10,661 nt of DNA from JAFLUQ01 sp964551215 (lineage in GTDB: Bacteria; Bacillota; Clostridia; UMGS1883): the NCBI GenBank assembly GCA_964551215.1, contig CAZKBV010000057.1, forward strand, positions 1 to 10,661. The letters run 5' to 3'. Shown one piece after another: positions 1 through 6,986 of the stretch; position 1 is the stretch's first letter, and each line of letters opens with the position of its first letter. Below the pieces are notes generated by a model. That model saw only the letters and a list, made by a program, of their open reading frames with translations. It made no database searches and had not been told where the DNA came from. A program made the position numbers and the translations under genes.

Positions 1-525
1 ATAAAAGAACAAATAAAAGAGGAAATTAAACCGAAAGAAAAAACGGAAAACAAAAAAACCTCCGCCGATGAAAAGTCCGCCGAAAGCGGCGAAAAACCTT
101 CCGGCGCGGGGGAAGAGGAAAAGCCTTCGGGGAGAATCGAACAGCTAAGCGGCTATCTTAAAAAGGCCAAGGAGTTTTTAGGGCCTTTAAGAAAAGCGCT
201 GCGTATGCTTATAAAGGCCGAAAAGTTGGAAGCGACCGTCGCCATCGGCGCGGAGGAGGCCGACAAAACGGCAATATACGCCGGAATGTTGTGGGGGGTA
301 GGGTATTCGCTTATTGCCCTTATCAACGAGGTTATCAAGGTTGAAAATCACAGCTGCAATGTTATTCCGCGCTACGACAAACCGATTATTGAAGCCGAAG
401 CCTTTTGCATATTTCGCTCGAATTTGGCAAACATTATAGGTGCGGCGGCTATTATCGGAATCGCGTATCTAAAATACAAGCTAAGCTTAAAGCCATCGCC
501 GCTAAGACGGCGGGCTTCATTTTAA
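1..525 (+). CDS. DUF2953 domain protein, YtfI-like (5' end cut by window)
   Basis: The reading frame is open from base 1 to the TAA at 523-525, so this is the last 174 codons of a gene that begins before the window. Residues 1-45 or so of the visible part are a Lys/Glu/Pro/Ser-rich linker, probably disordered. After it come a basic amphipathic stretch (YLKKAKEFLGPLRKAL), then VAIGAEEADKTAIYAGMLWGVGYSLIALINEV. The last part has a hydrophobic NIIGAAAIIGIAYL segment and ends in a basic tail. The pattern of a 'GxEDAxxTAxxYGxxW' block followed by a hydrophobic stretch is that of DUF2953 (Bacillus YtfI), whose function is unknown. The gene directly precedes a ytfJ homologue, the same order as ytfI-ytfJ in Bacillus, and the 28-base gap suggests one transcript. 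It is probably membrane-associated and linked to sporulation. Both points are inferred from the family and neighbour rather than from catalytic motifs. Confidence 0.8.
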   Translation: MKEQIKEEIKPKEKTENKKTSADEKSAESGEKPSGAGEEEKPSGRIEQLSGYLKKAKEFLGPLRKALRMLIKAEKLEATVAIGAEEADKTAIYAGMLWGVGYSLIALINEVIKVENHSCNVIPRYDKPIIEAEAFCIFRSNLANIIGAAAIIGIAYLKYKLSLKPSPLRRRASF

Positions 526-553
526 AACATAAAAAGAACAGGAGGACAAAGAC

Positions 554-940
554 ATGAGTGAGCATCCCTTAAACGATTTGATAGGCACGGCGCTTACCAA
601 CATTAAAACAATGGTGGACGTAAACACAATCATCGGCAATCCCGTCGAGACAGCCAACGGAACGGTTATAGTTCCGGTTTCAAGGGTGGGCTTCGGCTTC
701 GCGGCCGGAGGTTCGGACATTCCCCAAAAGACCGAAACTCAGAAAAGCAGCTTCGGCGGCGGAAGCGGAGCCGGAGTATCAATTTCCCCCGTGGGCTTTC
801 TTGTGGTGAACGGCGACAGCGTCAAGCTGCTTCCCGTAAGCAACTCCAACACTACTGTGGATAAGCTTATCGACAGTGTGCCGGAAATGTTCGACAAGGT
901 TAGCGGCATAATTAACAAAAATAAAAACGATAATCGGTAA
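554..940 (+). CDS. ytfJ: YtfJ/GerW family sporulation protein
   Basis: A complete 128-residue protein of the usual size for the GerW family. It starts MSEHPLNDLIGTALTNIKTMVDVNTIIG and continues with the family block GTVIVPVSRVGFGFAAGG at about 36-53. A Gly/Ser-rich stretch (FGGGSGAGVSISPVGFLVV, about 67-85) follows, then a valine-rich 'VKLLPV' strand and a C-terminal helix. In Bacillus the homologue is made in the forespore and is needed for proper germination responses; its biochemistry is unknown. The start is well placed: AGGAGG at 540-545, 8 bases before the ATG. It follows the DUF2953 gene by 28 bases and ends just before a strong hairpin terminator, so the two look like the end of one operon. 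The protein is a good marker that the host makes endospores. Confidence 0.93.
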   Translation: MSEHPLNDLIGTALTNIKTMVDVNTIIGNPVETANGTVIVPVSRVGFGFAAGGSDIPQKTETQKSSFGGGSGAGVSISPVGFLVVNGDSVKLLPVSNSNTTVDKLIDSVPEMFDKVSGIINKNKNDNR

Positions 941-948
941 AATTCCCT

Positions 949-994
949 AAAAAAGCTCCGAAGCGTGGATTGTCCGCCGCTTCGGAGCTTTTTT
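949..994. terminator. bidirectional rho-independent terminator
   Basis: A perfect 17-bp inverted repeat (949-965 with 978-994, arm AAAAAAGCTCCGAAGCG) encloses a 12-base loop. The GC core is flanked by A6 on the left and T6 on the right, so it reads as a stem plus U-run on either strand. It lies 8 bases after the ytfJ stop and 8 bases before the stop of the convergent glycosidase gene, and it can end both transcripts. Confidence 0.93.
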
Positions 995-1002
995 AATCCA
1001 TA

Positions 1003-3279
1003 TTAAAATACGTTGTTAAACACGTCAAGAAATTCGTATCTGCATTCGTCCCCTTGGAAGGTAAGCCTAAGGTAGGAGGAATTTTCAATTGCGGAGCCGA
1101 CGGACGTGAAGCTTCCGGCGTCGGAAAGGGTTATAAATCTCACGTTCCCTCTCGCGTGGGCGTCGTTGCGGTTGCCGGGCTGAACTACGAGGACGTTTTT
1201 TTCCTTGGCAATAAATTCAAGGTAGTCGTAAAACACCTGAGTTTCATTGTCGTTTGCGCCGGCGGGAGTGGTTTTTGTGAGAAATACAACGGATTTCGCC
1301 TCTGTGGAAGCGACGCGGTTGGCAAGGTCTATCCAGTTGCTTGCGCTCAAAACTCCGCTTGAAGGTATGGAAACAACCAAGGCGAAGCCCTTGTCGGTGA
1401 TGTTAAAATTATTGGCAAAAAAAGGCGTTCTCATTCCTTCCGGCAGACGGGCTTTGTCATATTCCCCGAGAAAAGCGTAGGTATCCATCACAGACAGTTT
1501 TTGCAGTCCCTCGATATAATGAAAATTGTCGAAAAATGTGTACGGCTCGCGGCCAAAGGCGAAAATGCCGAAGCTGTTTCCTCCGTTAAGTCGGCCTTCC
1601 ATTTCGTCGGTATATACGTTGGCTTCCACAAAGGGAGGGGATTCTTGGGGTTCTCCAACCTTAATAAGGGAATAGGCCTTGGCCCCCGAATGAGTAAGAG
1701 TAAGCACCGCCCAGCCTGTATTAAGCCCCGTAAGCGTCCCGTTTTCCAAAGAGGCCACAGCCGTGTCGCTCACCGAAGGGGATAGAAGGGAAACATTTTG
1801 AACAAAGGCGTATATCCCGTCCGCGCCGTAAACCTCCGGCATAAGGGATATGCTTTGACCTACGCCCAAGTTTATATTCTGGGGCAGGCTTATGCCGTGA
1901 ACAAGGCTTATAACGTCCACATAGGCAGTGTCCGTAACCTCGCCCATGTACGAAGCCGTAATTTCCGCCCTTCCTCCGGAGGAGGGAATGAAAGAGCTTT
2001 CGTAAAAGCCGCCGCTTACGCCGCTGACATTAAAAACAGGCTCCTCGCCGTAGTTCCATACGGGATTTTCGTTTTCATCGCAAACGCGCCAGCTCAGGCC
2101 TACGCTGTCTCCCGCGAGAACCGTATCTCTGTCGGTCTTTAGCTTTACCGCGACGGCTTCTCCGCTTGGAGAACCGGAAACTATGGAAACGGCGTTTATA
2201 ACCTTTCGGTTCTCCGTGGGGCTGTTTACAACGTGGAGGTCGCTGTCCCAAAAGGTTTTAGCCATCATCCTTGTGGAGCCGCCTCCGTCTAAGTTTAGAG
2301 CGTTTGAACAGCCTAACTCCAAAGCTATATCCGCCAGCTCGGAAAGGGTGGCTCCGCGAGAGTAGGTCTGCCGTCCGTCCACGGTTATTATGTAAACAAC
2401 CGTACCGTCGGCGTTAGTGCCTACGCAGGTACGGGGATTTCTGCCGGGAACACTGTGGGTTACGGGAGTTTTCTCGCCATCCTTAAGAAGCATCGTCCCC
2501 CCGCCGAAGGCCGCGCTGACATTTTCAATGTCGGGAGTGACGGAAATGTTCAATGTCAAGGCGTCGCCAACTTGAGTATTAAGCCCGAAAAACATATTTA
2601 CTCCCTCGCTTACATCGAGTACATAGCCGTTTTCGGGAATTTTGACCGAGGGCAGGCCGCGGCGGATGTCGGTTATTACGTCGTTCTCCACAACGACCTC
2701 CACCACCTCGCCTCCCGGGGCGGGAGAATTGCCGTTGTTCCAGCGGGAGGTGTACATAAGCACATCCCCGTAATAGTCCGTGTGCTTGTTTAAATGGCGC
2801 ACAGCCGTCGAAGCTCCGTTGGGAGCGGTTACCGTTACAGACATGGACATATAGCTTAAAGCAAGGCGGCTGCCGTCATAAAAAGCGGCGGCCATGCTTT
2901 CGTCTATCTGAGACTGCAACAGTTCCCCGTCCTTTATTTCAATCCCCAGAGAAAAGCCCTGAGACGAGGAAGGGAGAGTGGCGTCGAAGAAGTCGGCGTT
3001 GGCGGCGGCGACAACGCCCTCTTGGGTTTTGGTAAAGGCGTCTACGGTCATAAGAGAATCCGCGTCGCTTTTAAGCAAATCCAGCTTTATGTTGGGGTCG
3101 GTGAGATCCGCGCTGACACAGCTTATATTGAGCCATCCGTCGCCCAAAAACCTGCGTATTTGTCTCAGGCTTGCTCCCTTTGTTATAATCGAGGTTTCGT
3201 CATAGTCGTAAATTTGCCCGAAGGCCGCGGAGGGGAGAAGAAGGATAAAACTGAGCAGCGCTGTAATAAATTTCTTCAC
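1003..3279 (-). CDS. secreted phosphodiester glycosidase family protein (NAGPA-like)
   Basis: A 758-residue protein from the preferred GTG start at 3279. That start has AGGAAAGGA (3289-3297) 9 bases upstream and begins directly with a signal peptide (VKKFITALLSFILLLP, cleavage probably after SAAFG near residue 21). The open frame runs on to an ATG at 3330, but that would put 17 non-hydrophobic residues before the signal. Residues about 35-370 match the phosphodiester glycosidase domain (PF09992, related to the mannose-6-phosphate 'uncovering enzyme'). The visible blocks are AANADFFD (about 92-99), FGGGTMLLKDG (about 258-268), RNPRTCVGTNADGTVVYIITVDGRQ and the signature NLDGGGSTRMM (about 329-339). 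Residues about 375-545 look like two beta-sandwich, Big-like modules. The final 190 residues are less clear. The likely role is hydrolysis of sugar-phosphodiester links in envelope or exopolysaccharide, outside the cell; the substrate is unknown. It is convergent with ytfJ and shares its terminator. Confidence 0.88.
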   Translation of the reverse strand: MKKFITALLSFILLLPSAAFGQIYDYDETSIITKGASLRQIRRFLGDGWLNISCVSADLTDPNIKLDLLKSDADSLMTVDAFTKTQEGVVAAANADFFDATLPSSSQGFSLGIEIKDGELLQSQIDESMAAAFYDGSRLALSYMSMSVTVTAPNGASTAVRHLNKHTDYYGDVLMYTSRWNNGNSPAPGGEVVEVVVENDVITDIRRGLPSVKIPENGYVLDVSEGVNMFFGLNTQVGDALTLNISVTPDIENVSAAFGGGTMLLKDGEKTPVTHSVPGRNPRTCVGTNADGTVVYIITVDGRQTYSRGATLSELADIALELGCSNALNLDGGGSTRMMAKTFWDSDLHVVNSPTENRKVINAVSIVSGSPSGEAVAVKLKTDRDTVLAGDSVGLSWRVCDENENPVWNYGEEPVFNVSGVSGGFYESSFIPSSGGRAEITASYMGEVTDTAYVDVISLVHGISLPQNINLGVGQSISLMPEVYGADGIYAFVQNVSLLSPSVSDTAVASLENGTLTGLNTGWAVLTLTHSGAKAYSLIKVGEPQESPPFVEANVYTDEMEGRLNGGNSFGIFAFGREPYTFFDNFHYIEGLQKLSVMDTYAFLGEYDKARLPEGMRTPFFANNFNITDKGFALVVSIPSSGVLSASNWIDLANRVASTEAKSVVFLTKTTPAGANDNETQVFYDYLEFIAKEKNVLVVQPGNRNDAHARGNVRFITLSDAGSFTSVGSAIENSSYLRLTFQGDECRYEFLDVFNNVF

Positions 3280-3288
3280 GGGTATCAA

Positions 3289-3297
3289 TCCTTTCCT
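3289..3297 (-). promoter_or_regulatory. ribosome binding site deciding the glycosidase GTG start
   Basis: AGGAAAGGA on the - strand stands 9 bases upstream of the GTG at 3279. The codons between the ATG at 3330 and this point are not signal-peptide-like, while the residues after the GTG are. The site therefore supports the shorter product. Confidence 0.75.
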
Positions 3298-3301
3298 GTC
3301 T

Positions 3302-3330
3302 ATTTTACACCATACCGGAAAAAAAGACAA
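3302..3330 (-). promoter_or_regulatory. candidate sigma-A promoter of the glycosidase gene
   Basis: On the - strand, TTGTCT (3325-3330) and TAAAAT (3302-3307) are separated by 17 bases. The match is 4/6 for the -35 and 5/6 for the -10. The predicted transcript start near 3295 falls inside the ribosome site, giving a leader of only about 16 bases, which lowers confidence. Confidence 0.4.
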
Positions 3331-3368
3331 CAGTTAAATTTTGAAATTTTTTTTAATAAAACACGCAA

Positions 3369-3399
3369 AAAACGGAGCCGATACAAACAGCTCCGTTTT
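3369..3399 (-). terminator. rho-independent terminator of the SCP2-domain gene
   Basis: Read on the - strand, AAAACGGAGC pairs with GCTCCGTTTT (10 bp, 11-base loop), and the T-run is extended to TTTTTT before GCGTG. It lies about 30 bases after the stop of the SCP2-domain gene at 3431 and separates it from the glycosidase gene downstream. Confidence 0.88.
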
Positions 3400-3430
3400 A
3401 AAGCCAAAATCACGTTATCTTATTTTTATC

Positions 3431-3907
3431 TTATTTTGCTGTCTTAGGCTTTCTGCCGGGTTTTTTGGCGGGCTTTTTTTCAGGTTCTTTTTCAGCCTTC
3501 TCGGCCTTAACCGCCTTTTCGGCTTCCTTAGCGGCCTTATCGGCCTCGATTTCAGCCTTTGTTCTTCTCTTCTTGGGGGCGGGAACGCTTTCCACGAGAG
3601 CCTTGAATTCAAGCGCTCTGCCCACATTGCCGTCAATGGCAAGCTTGCCGTCGGCATAAGCCGTTTCGGGCTTCAAGCTTCCCTTCGCAAGGGCAATAAG
3701 AGTATCGGCGTCGGCAATGAACTTAGCGTCGTTGTCAACATAATCGTAAGGCTCAACGTAAACCGCGCCATCCTTTACCTCTACGTAAAATTTACCTTCA
3801 CCCTCGCCGGTAATATCAAACTCAACCGCAAGATTTCCATTTACCGCGTCAGCCTTAGCCTTGGCAAGAGCGGTTTTAACCTTTTTGAAGATCTCCTCGT
3901 ATGTCAT
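3431..3907 (-). CDS. SCP2 sterol-binding-like domain protein with basic Lys/Pro tail
   Basis: A 158-residue protein. Residues 1-106 resemble the SCP2 (sterol carrier) fold: an N-terminal helix (MTYEEIFKKVKTALAKA), strands (LAVEFDITGEGEGKFYVEVKDGAVYVEP), then the typical DADTLIALAKGSLKPETAYADGKLAIDGNVG block at about 66-97. This fold binds lipids or other hydrophobic molecules in a tunnel; the bacterial ligand is generally unknown. Residues 108-158 are a low-complexity tail of Lys, Ala, Glu and Pro ending KKPAKKPGRKPKTAK, which resembles histone-H1-like or AT-hook tails. The protein has no signal peptide and should be cytoplasmic. The start is supported by AAAGGAG 8 bases upstream and by a good promoter (3939-3968). 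A clear terminator follows, so it is most likely a single-gene unit. The tail could contact nucleic acid or another acidic partner, but that is inference. Confidence 0.82.
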   Translation of the reverse strand: MTYEEIFKKVKTALAKAKADAVNGNLAVEFDITGEGEGKFYVEVKDGAVYVEPYDYVDNDAKFIADADTLIALAKGSLKPETAYADGKLAIDGNVGRALEFKALVESVPAPKKRRTKAEIEADKAAKEAEKAVKAEKAEKEPEKKPAKKPGRKPKTAK

Positions 3908-3938
3908 ATTTTATTCTCCTTTGCACTATTTTATAAAA

Positions 3939-3968
3939 ATTATACAATACAATATAAGTTAACGTCAA
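3939..3968 (-). promoter_or_regulatory. sigma-A promoter of the SCP2-domain gene
   Basis: TTGACG (3963-3968) and a perfect TATAAT (3939-3944) lie 18 bases apart on the - strand. The predicted start near 3932 gives a 25-base leader containing AAAGGAG. Confidence 0.8.
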
Positions 3969-4037
3969 GCGCAAAACTGCACAAATTTTACAGGTTAAAT
4001 TAGAGATATATACTAATTATTACCATTTAATAAGGCG

Positions 4038-4060
4038 ATAAAAGCACTGCTGCCTTTTAT
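4038..4060 (-). terminator. weak hairpin overlapping the pyruvate kinase stop
   Basis: On the - strand ATAAAAG pairs with CTTTTAT, and an inner GCA/TGC extends the stem around one bulged G (loop GCAG). The stop codon of pyruvate kinase lies in the left arm. The T-run is short and sits inside the stem, so termination efficiency is doubtful. No better terminator is visible between this gene and the SCP2-domain promoter. Confidence 0.3.
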
Positions 4061-5820
4061 TTCGCCGCTTGACCGCGGGAGGCGGCTCCGTAAACGGTAC
4101 CCTGCGCGCCGTCAATGGTGATTACCGTACCGGATTTTAAAAGCTTTGTGGCGTTTTTCGCCCCCACAAGCACGGGAATATCCAACGCCAACCCCACTAT
4201 GGCCGCGTGACAGGCGGCTCCGTCTTCCTCGCAGATTATTCCCCCGCTTCTCTTTATTACGGAAAGCATGGAATTTGTGGTTTTGGGAACGCAAAGTATC
4301 ATACCGTCTCTGAAACCGGCCATGTTTTCCTCGGGATTTTCCGTAACGAACAGCTCGCCTCCGGCGTCCAGCTTGTTTATGCTGTTGCCTTGAACAAGAA
4401 TGTTCCCCACAAGATGCACCTTAAGAATGTTGGTGGTTCCGCTGATGCCAACGGGCGCGCCGCCGGTTATTACAACAACGTCCCCGTCATCCACAAGGGA
4501 GGTGGATTTGGCGACCTCAACCGCGTAGTCGAAAAGCTCGTCGGTAGAGGAGCAGCGTCGGCTCCGCACGGGGATAACTCCCCAAGAAAGGGCAAGCTGG
4601 CGATAATTTCTTTCGTTCATGGTGGGAGCGATTATTGGGCAGTCAGGCCGGAATTTGCTTATCATCCTCGCGGTGTAGCCCGACTGGGTTACGGTTATTA
4701 TTGCCGCCGCTCCCAAATCCAAAGCCGTGGTGCAGGTAGCGTGGCTGATGGCGTTGGTTATGGATATTTCGCTGGTAAGAGTGTTTTCGTAAAACAGCTT
4801 TTTATAGTCGATTGATTCTTCGGTGGTTTCGGCGATTTTGGCCATAGTCGCCACGGACTCCACCGGATGGCGTCCGGCGGCGGTTTCCCCGGAAAGCATG
4901 ATTGCGCTGGTGCCGTCATGTATGGCGTTGGCAATATCCGTTACCTCGGCCCGCGTGGGGCGGGGATTGGTTATCATGCTTTCAAGCATCTGAGTGGCGG
5001 TTATGGCGATTTTACCGGCGGCGTAGCATTTCTTTATAAGCATTTTCTGTATTTTCGGCAGCTCCTCCAAAGCGATTTCCACGCCCATATCGCCTCTGGC
5101 CACCATAATGCCGTCGGATATGGTTAGGATTTCGTCGATGTTGTTTACGCCCTCGCGGTTTTCGATTTTCGCGATAATTTTTACGTCGGCCGCGCCCGCT
5201 TCCTCAAGAACCTTTTTAATTTCCAAAACATCGTAGGCACTGCGCACAAAGGAACCGGCCACAAAGTCCACGTCCTGCTGAGCACCGAAAATAATATCCC
5301 GCCGATCAAATTCGTTCATGTAGGGCATTTCTATGTGAGTGTCGGGAAGATTTATACTTTTGCGGTTGCGCAAAAGCCCTCCGTTTATTACGCGGCACAC
5401 TATATCCGTTTCGGTAAAGCTCTTGGCTTCAAGCTCGATAAGCCCGTCGTCTATGAGGATGCGGCTACCTTCCTTAAGCTCCGAGGGAAGTTCGGGATAC
5501 GTTATGCTGACTCTTTCGCTGTCCCCGTCAACATCATTGGTTGTCAGAGTAAAGCTGTCGCCGGTTTTTATTTCGGCGCATCCGTCCTTAAAGGTTTTAA
5601 CGCGTATTTCCGGCCCGCGAGTATCCAGCATAAGAGCTATGGGAAGGCCAAGCTCTTGGCGGAGTTCCTTTACGGCGTTCATCCGTGTAAGGTGATCCTG
5701 ATGATCACCGTGGGAAAAGTTCAGCCTTGCCACATTCATACCGCTTTGCATCATGCTTTTAAGCACGGCTCTGTCGTCCGTGGCCGGCCCCAAAGTACAG
5801 ATTATTTTTGTCCTTCTCAA
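4057..5820 (-). CDS. pyk: pyruvate kinase with C-terminal PEP-utiliser domain
   Basis: Catalyses the last step of glycolysis: phosphoenolpyruvate plus ADP gives pyruvate plus ATP, in the cytoplasm. The preferred start is the TTG at 5820 (587 residues). It has GGAAAGGA 9 bases upstream and gives the family N-terminus (M)RRTKIICTLGPAT. The ATG at 5856 has no ribosome site and would add 12 odd residues. Visible motifs are VARLNFSHG, LDTRGPEIR (the Glu is the type linked to K+ dependence), the B domain (about 80-160), IIAKIENREG with catalytic Lys near 218, VARGDMGVEI (about 240-249), ATQMLESM and SGETAAG (about 310-316). Beyond the usual 470 residues comes a swivelling PEP-utiliser domain (about 475-580) with the conserved His near 538 in AACHAAIVGLAL. 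This extended form is common in Firmicutes. The gene follows the SH3 lipoprotein closely. A TATAAT lies at 5867-5872, without a matching -35. Confidence 0.97.
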   Translation of the reverse strand: MRRTKIICTLGPATDDRAVLKSMMQSGMNVARLNFSHGDHQDHLTRMNAVKELRQELGLPIALMLDTRGPEIRVKTFKDGCAEIKTGDSFTLTTNDVDGDSERVSITYPELPSELKEGSRILIDDGLIELEAKSFTETDIVCRVINGGLLRNRKSINLPDTHIEMPYMNEFDRRDIIFGAQQDVDFVAGSFVRSAYDVLEIKKVLEEAGAADVKIIAKIENREGVNNIDEILTISDGIMVARGDMGVEIALEELPKIQKMLIKKCYAAGKIAITATQMLESMITNPRPTRAEVTDIANAIHDGTSAIMLSGETAAGRHPVESVATMAKIAETTEESIDYKKLFYENTLTSEISITNAISHATCTTALDLGAAAIITVTQSGYTARMISKFRPDCPIIAPTMNERNYRQLALSWGVIPVRSRRCSSTDELFDYAVEVAKSTSLVDDGDVVVITGGAPVGISGTTNILKVHLVGNILVQGNSINKLDAGGELFVTENPEENMAGFRDGMILCVPKTTNSMLSVIKRSGGIICEEDGAACHAAIVGLALDIPVLVGAKNATKLLKSGTVITIDGAQGTVYGAASRGQAAK

Positions 5821-5829
5821 TTCGCTCAG

Positions 5830-5837
5830 TCCTTTCC
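5830..5837 (-). promoter_or_regulatory. ribosome binding site deciding the pyk TTG start
   Basis: GGAAAGGA on the - strand is 9 bases before the TTG at 5820. It is the same sequence and spacing as the site before the glycosidase GTG. It lies inside the frame that would be coding if the upstream ATG at 5856 were used. Confidence 0.8.
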
Positions 5838-5877
5838 GATTATATTTATATTTCATCTTTCTATATATTATATCCCT

Positions 5878-6966
5878 TTATTTTCTCACATAATCGCTGT
5901 AAACATAGCCCACCTTGCCGTTATATTCGACCTTATAATACCCGTTCTCCATTTCGCCGAGGTATGTCACCTGCGCGTCCTTGGGAACAACATCCATAAT
6001 TTCGCCGCCGGGCTCCTTGCGGAAGTTTACGCCGGAAATCACCGTCAGGGTGTCGTCGGCGCTTATGGCTTCAACGGGAGCTTTGCCCTCGGATTTGCTT
6101 TCGGATTTATTTTCGGATTTATTTTCGTCGTCGCTGTCTTTATTTTTGTCGCTTTCCTCGTCGTCACCCTCGTCCTCATCGGCGTCCTTTTCCTTTGAGC
6201 TTTCCGAAGAATCGTCACTGTCGGTATCATTGGAGGCGTTCTTCGGGGAAAGGGCGGAGGCCTTTATATAGCCCGTGTAGCCGTCGTAATACACCTCGAT
6301 AAAGCCGTTTTCCGCAAAGGACAGCACTTCCACCTCTTCCTTTCCGTCTACGCGGCACAGCTCCTCCGAGTCGGAATCCGGCTCGCTGTACATGGCGACG
6401 TCGCTGTCCCGATTACGGTTCACGGTATAAAATATAGCGTCGCTGCTATTGTGAAGCTCGCCGGTAATGGTTCGGCTTAAAGCGTAAAGCCTGTCCTGCT
6501 GGGAGGAGGTAAGATCAAGCTTGCTTATTTCCTCGTACATGGTTTTGGCGCGGGCGAAATCCCCCGCCTCCACAACTCCCGAAAGAGCCTTTATCCTTTC
6601 GTCGGCATACTTCCCGTCGGAAAGAGAGCTGTAAAGCTTGTCTATATCCTTGCTTATGGAATAAGAGCTGTAATCGCTCTTGCAGCTATCAAGTATGTCA
6701 AGACCTCCGGCATAGTCTTCGTCCTTAAGACAGCGGCTCGCGTCGGTATAGGCCACGAGAATTTCATATATGCGTTCGTCCTCGGCGTCGGCTTCACCGT
6801 GTTCTATGGCAAAATTATACAGCCGCTTTGCGCGGTCGTAGTCTCCGGAGTCCATAGCTTTAAGCCCCAGCTTCGCGTCGTCGCTTTTGCTGTCGCAGCC
6901 GCAAACGGCAAACACGGCGCAAAAAGCCGCCATAAGGGCAATAATCAGCGTTACGGTTTTTTTCAT
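5878..6966 (-). CDS. SH3-domain lipoprotein with TPR-like N-terminal region
   Basis: A 362-residue predicted lipoprotein. MKKTVTLIIALMAAFCAVFA is a signal sequence and VCGC (Cys24) a plausible, slightly unusual lipobox. Residues about 28-170 are helical, with alternating hydrophobic positions and phrases such as MDSGDYDRAKRLYNFAIEHG and VEAGDFARAKTMYEEI, which look like tetratricopeptide helices. A first, divergent bacterial SH3 domain spans about 178-240 (YTVNRNRDSDVAMYSEPD..GYIKASAL). An acidic Asp/Glu/Ser/Lys linker (about 245-296) follows. The second SH3 domain (about 306-361) has the cleaner VNFRKEPG..GYVYSDYV pattern. Such domains usually bind peptidoglycan or cell-surface ligands, so an envelope role is likely; no enzymatic domain is seen. 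The start is firm: GGAGGT 8 bases upstream and a strong promoter just before. Pyruvate kinase follows and may be co-transcribed. Confidence 0.85.
   Translation of the reverse strand: MKKTVTLIIALMAAFCAVFAVCGCDSKSDDAKLGLKAMDSGDYDRAKRLYNFAIEHGEADAEDERIYEILVAYTDASRCLKDEDYAGGLDILDSCKSDYSSYSISKDIDKLYSSLSDGKYADERIKALSGVVEAGDFARAKTMYEEISKLDLTSSQQDRLYALSRTITGELHNSSDAIFYTVNRNRDSDVAMYSEPDSDSEELCRVDGKEEVEVLSFAENGFIEVYYDGYTGYIKASALSPKNASNDTDSDDSSESSKEKDADEDEGDDEESDKNKDSDDENKSENKSESKSEGKAPVEAISADDTLTVISGVNFRKEPGGEIMDVVPKDAQVTYLGEMENGYYKVEYNGKVGYVYSDYVRK
6089..6124 (-). repeat. 12-bp tandem repeat in the lipoprotein linker
   Basis: Three head-to-tail 12-bp units (on the + strand TCGGATTTGCTT, then TCGGATTTATTT twice; two units identical, the third differing at two bases). 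They encode Asn/Ser-Lys-Ser-Glu three times in the acidic linker between the two SH3 domains. The unit is a multiple of three, so copy-number change would keep the frame and alter only the linker length. Confidence 0.85.
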
Positions 6967-6986
6967 GATTTTACACCTCCATTAAA

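Noticed and set aside
1054..3205. Several + strand open frames of 60-114 codons opposite the glycosidase
   Set aside because: All are complements of the glycosidase coding sequence without ribosome sites, and their peptides resemble no family.
3465..3560. Repeated GCCTT/GGC words as a possible DNA repeat array
   Set aside because: They follow the Lys-Ala-Glu codons of the SCP2 protein tail and have no regular unit length.
3341..4003. + strand open frame of 220 codons across the SCP2-domain gene
   Set aside because: Its Phe/Leu/Gly-rich 'membrane' part is the complement of the Lys/Ala/Pro tail, and it runs through a terminator and promoter on the other strand.
5867..5896. TATAAT upstream of pyruvate kinase as a separate pyk promoter
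   Set aside because: No acceptable -35 or extended -10 is found at 16-18 bases; co-transcription from the lipoprotein promoter is equally possible, so it is only mentioned in the pyk entry.
5335..6198. Long + strand open frame (287 codons) opposite pyruvate kinase and the lipoprotein
   Set aside because: It is antisense to two well-supported genes, crosses their junction, has no ribosome site or family resemblance, and ends in a hydrophobic run that is only the complement of the acidic Asp/Glu linker.
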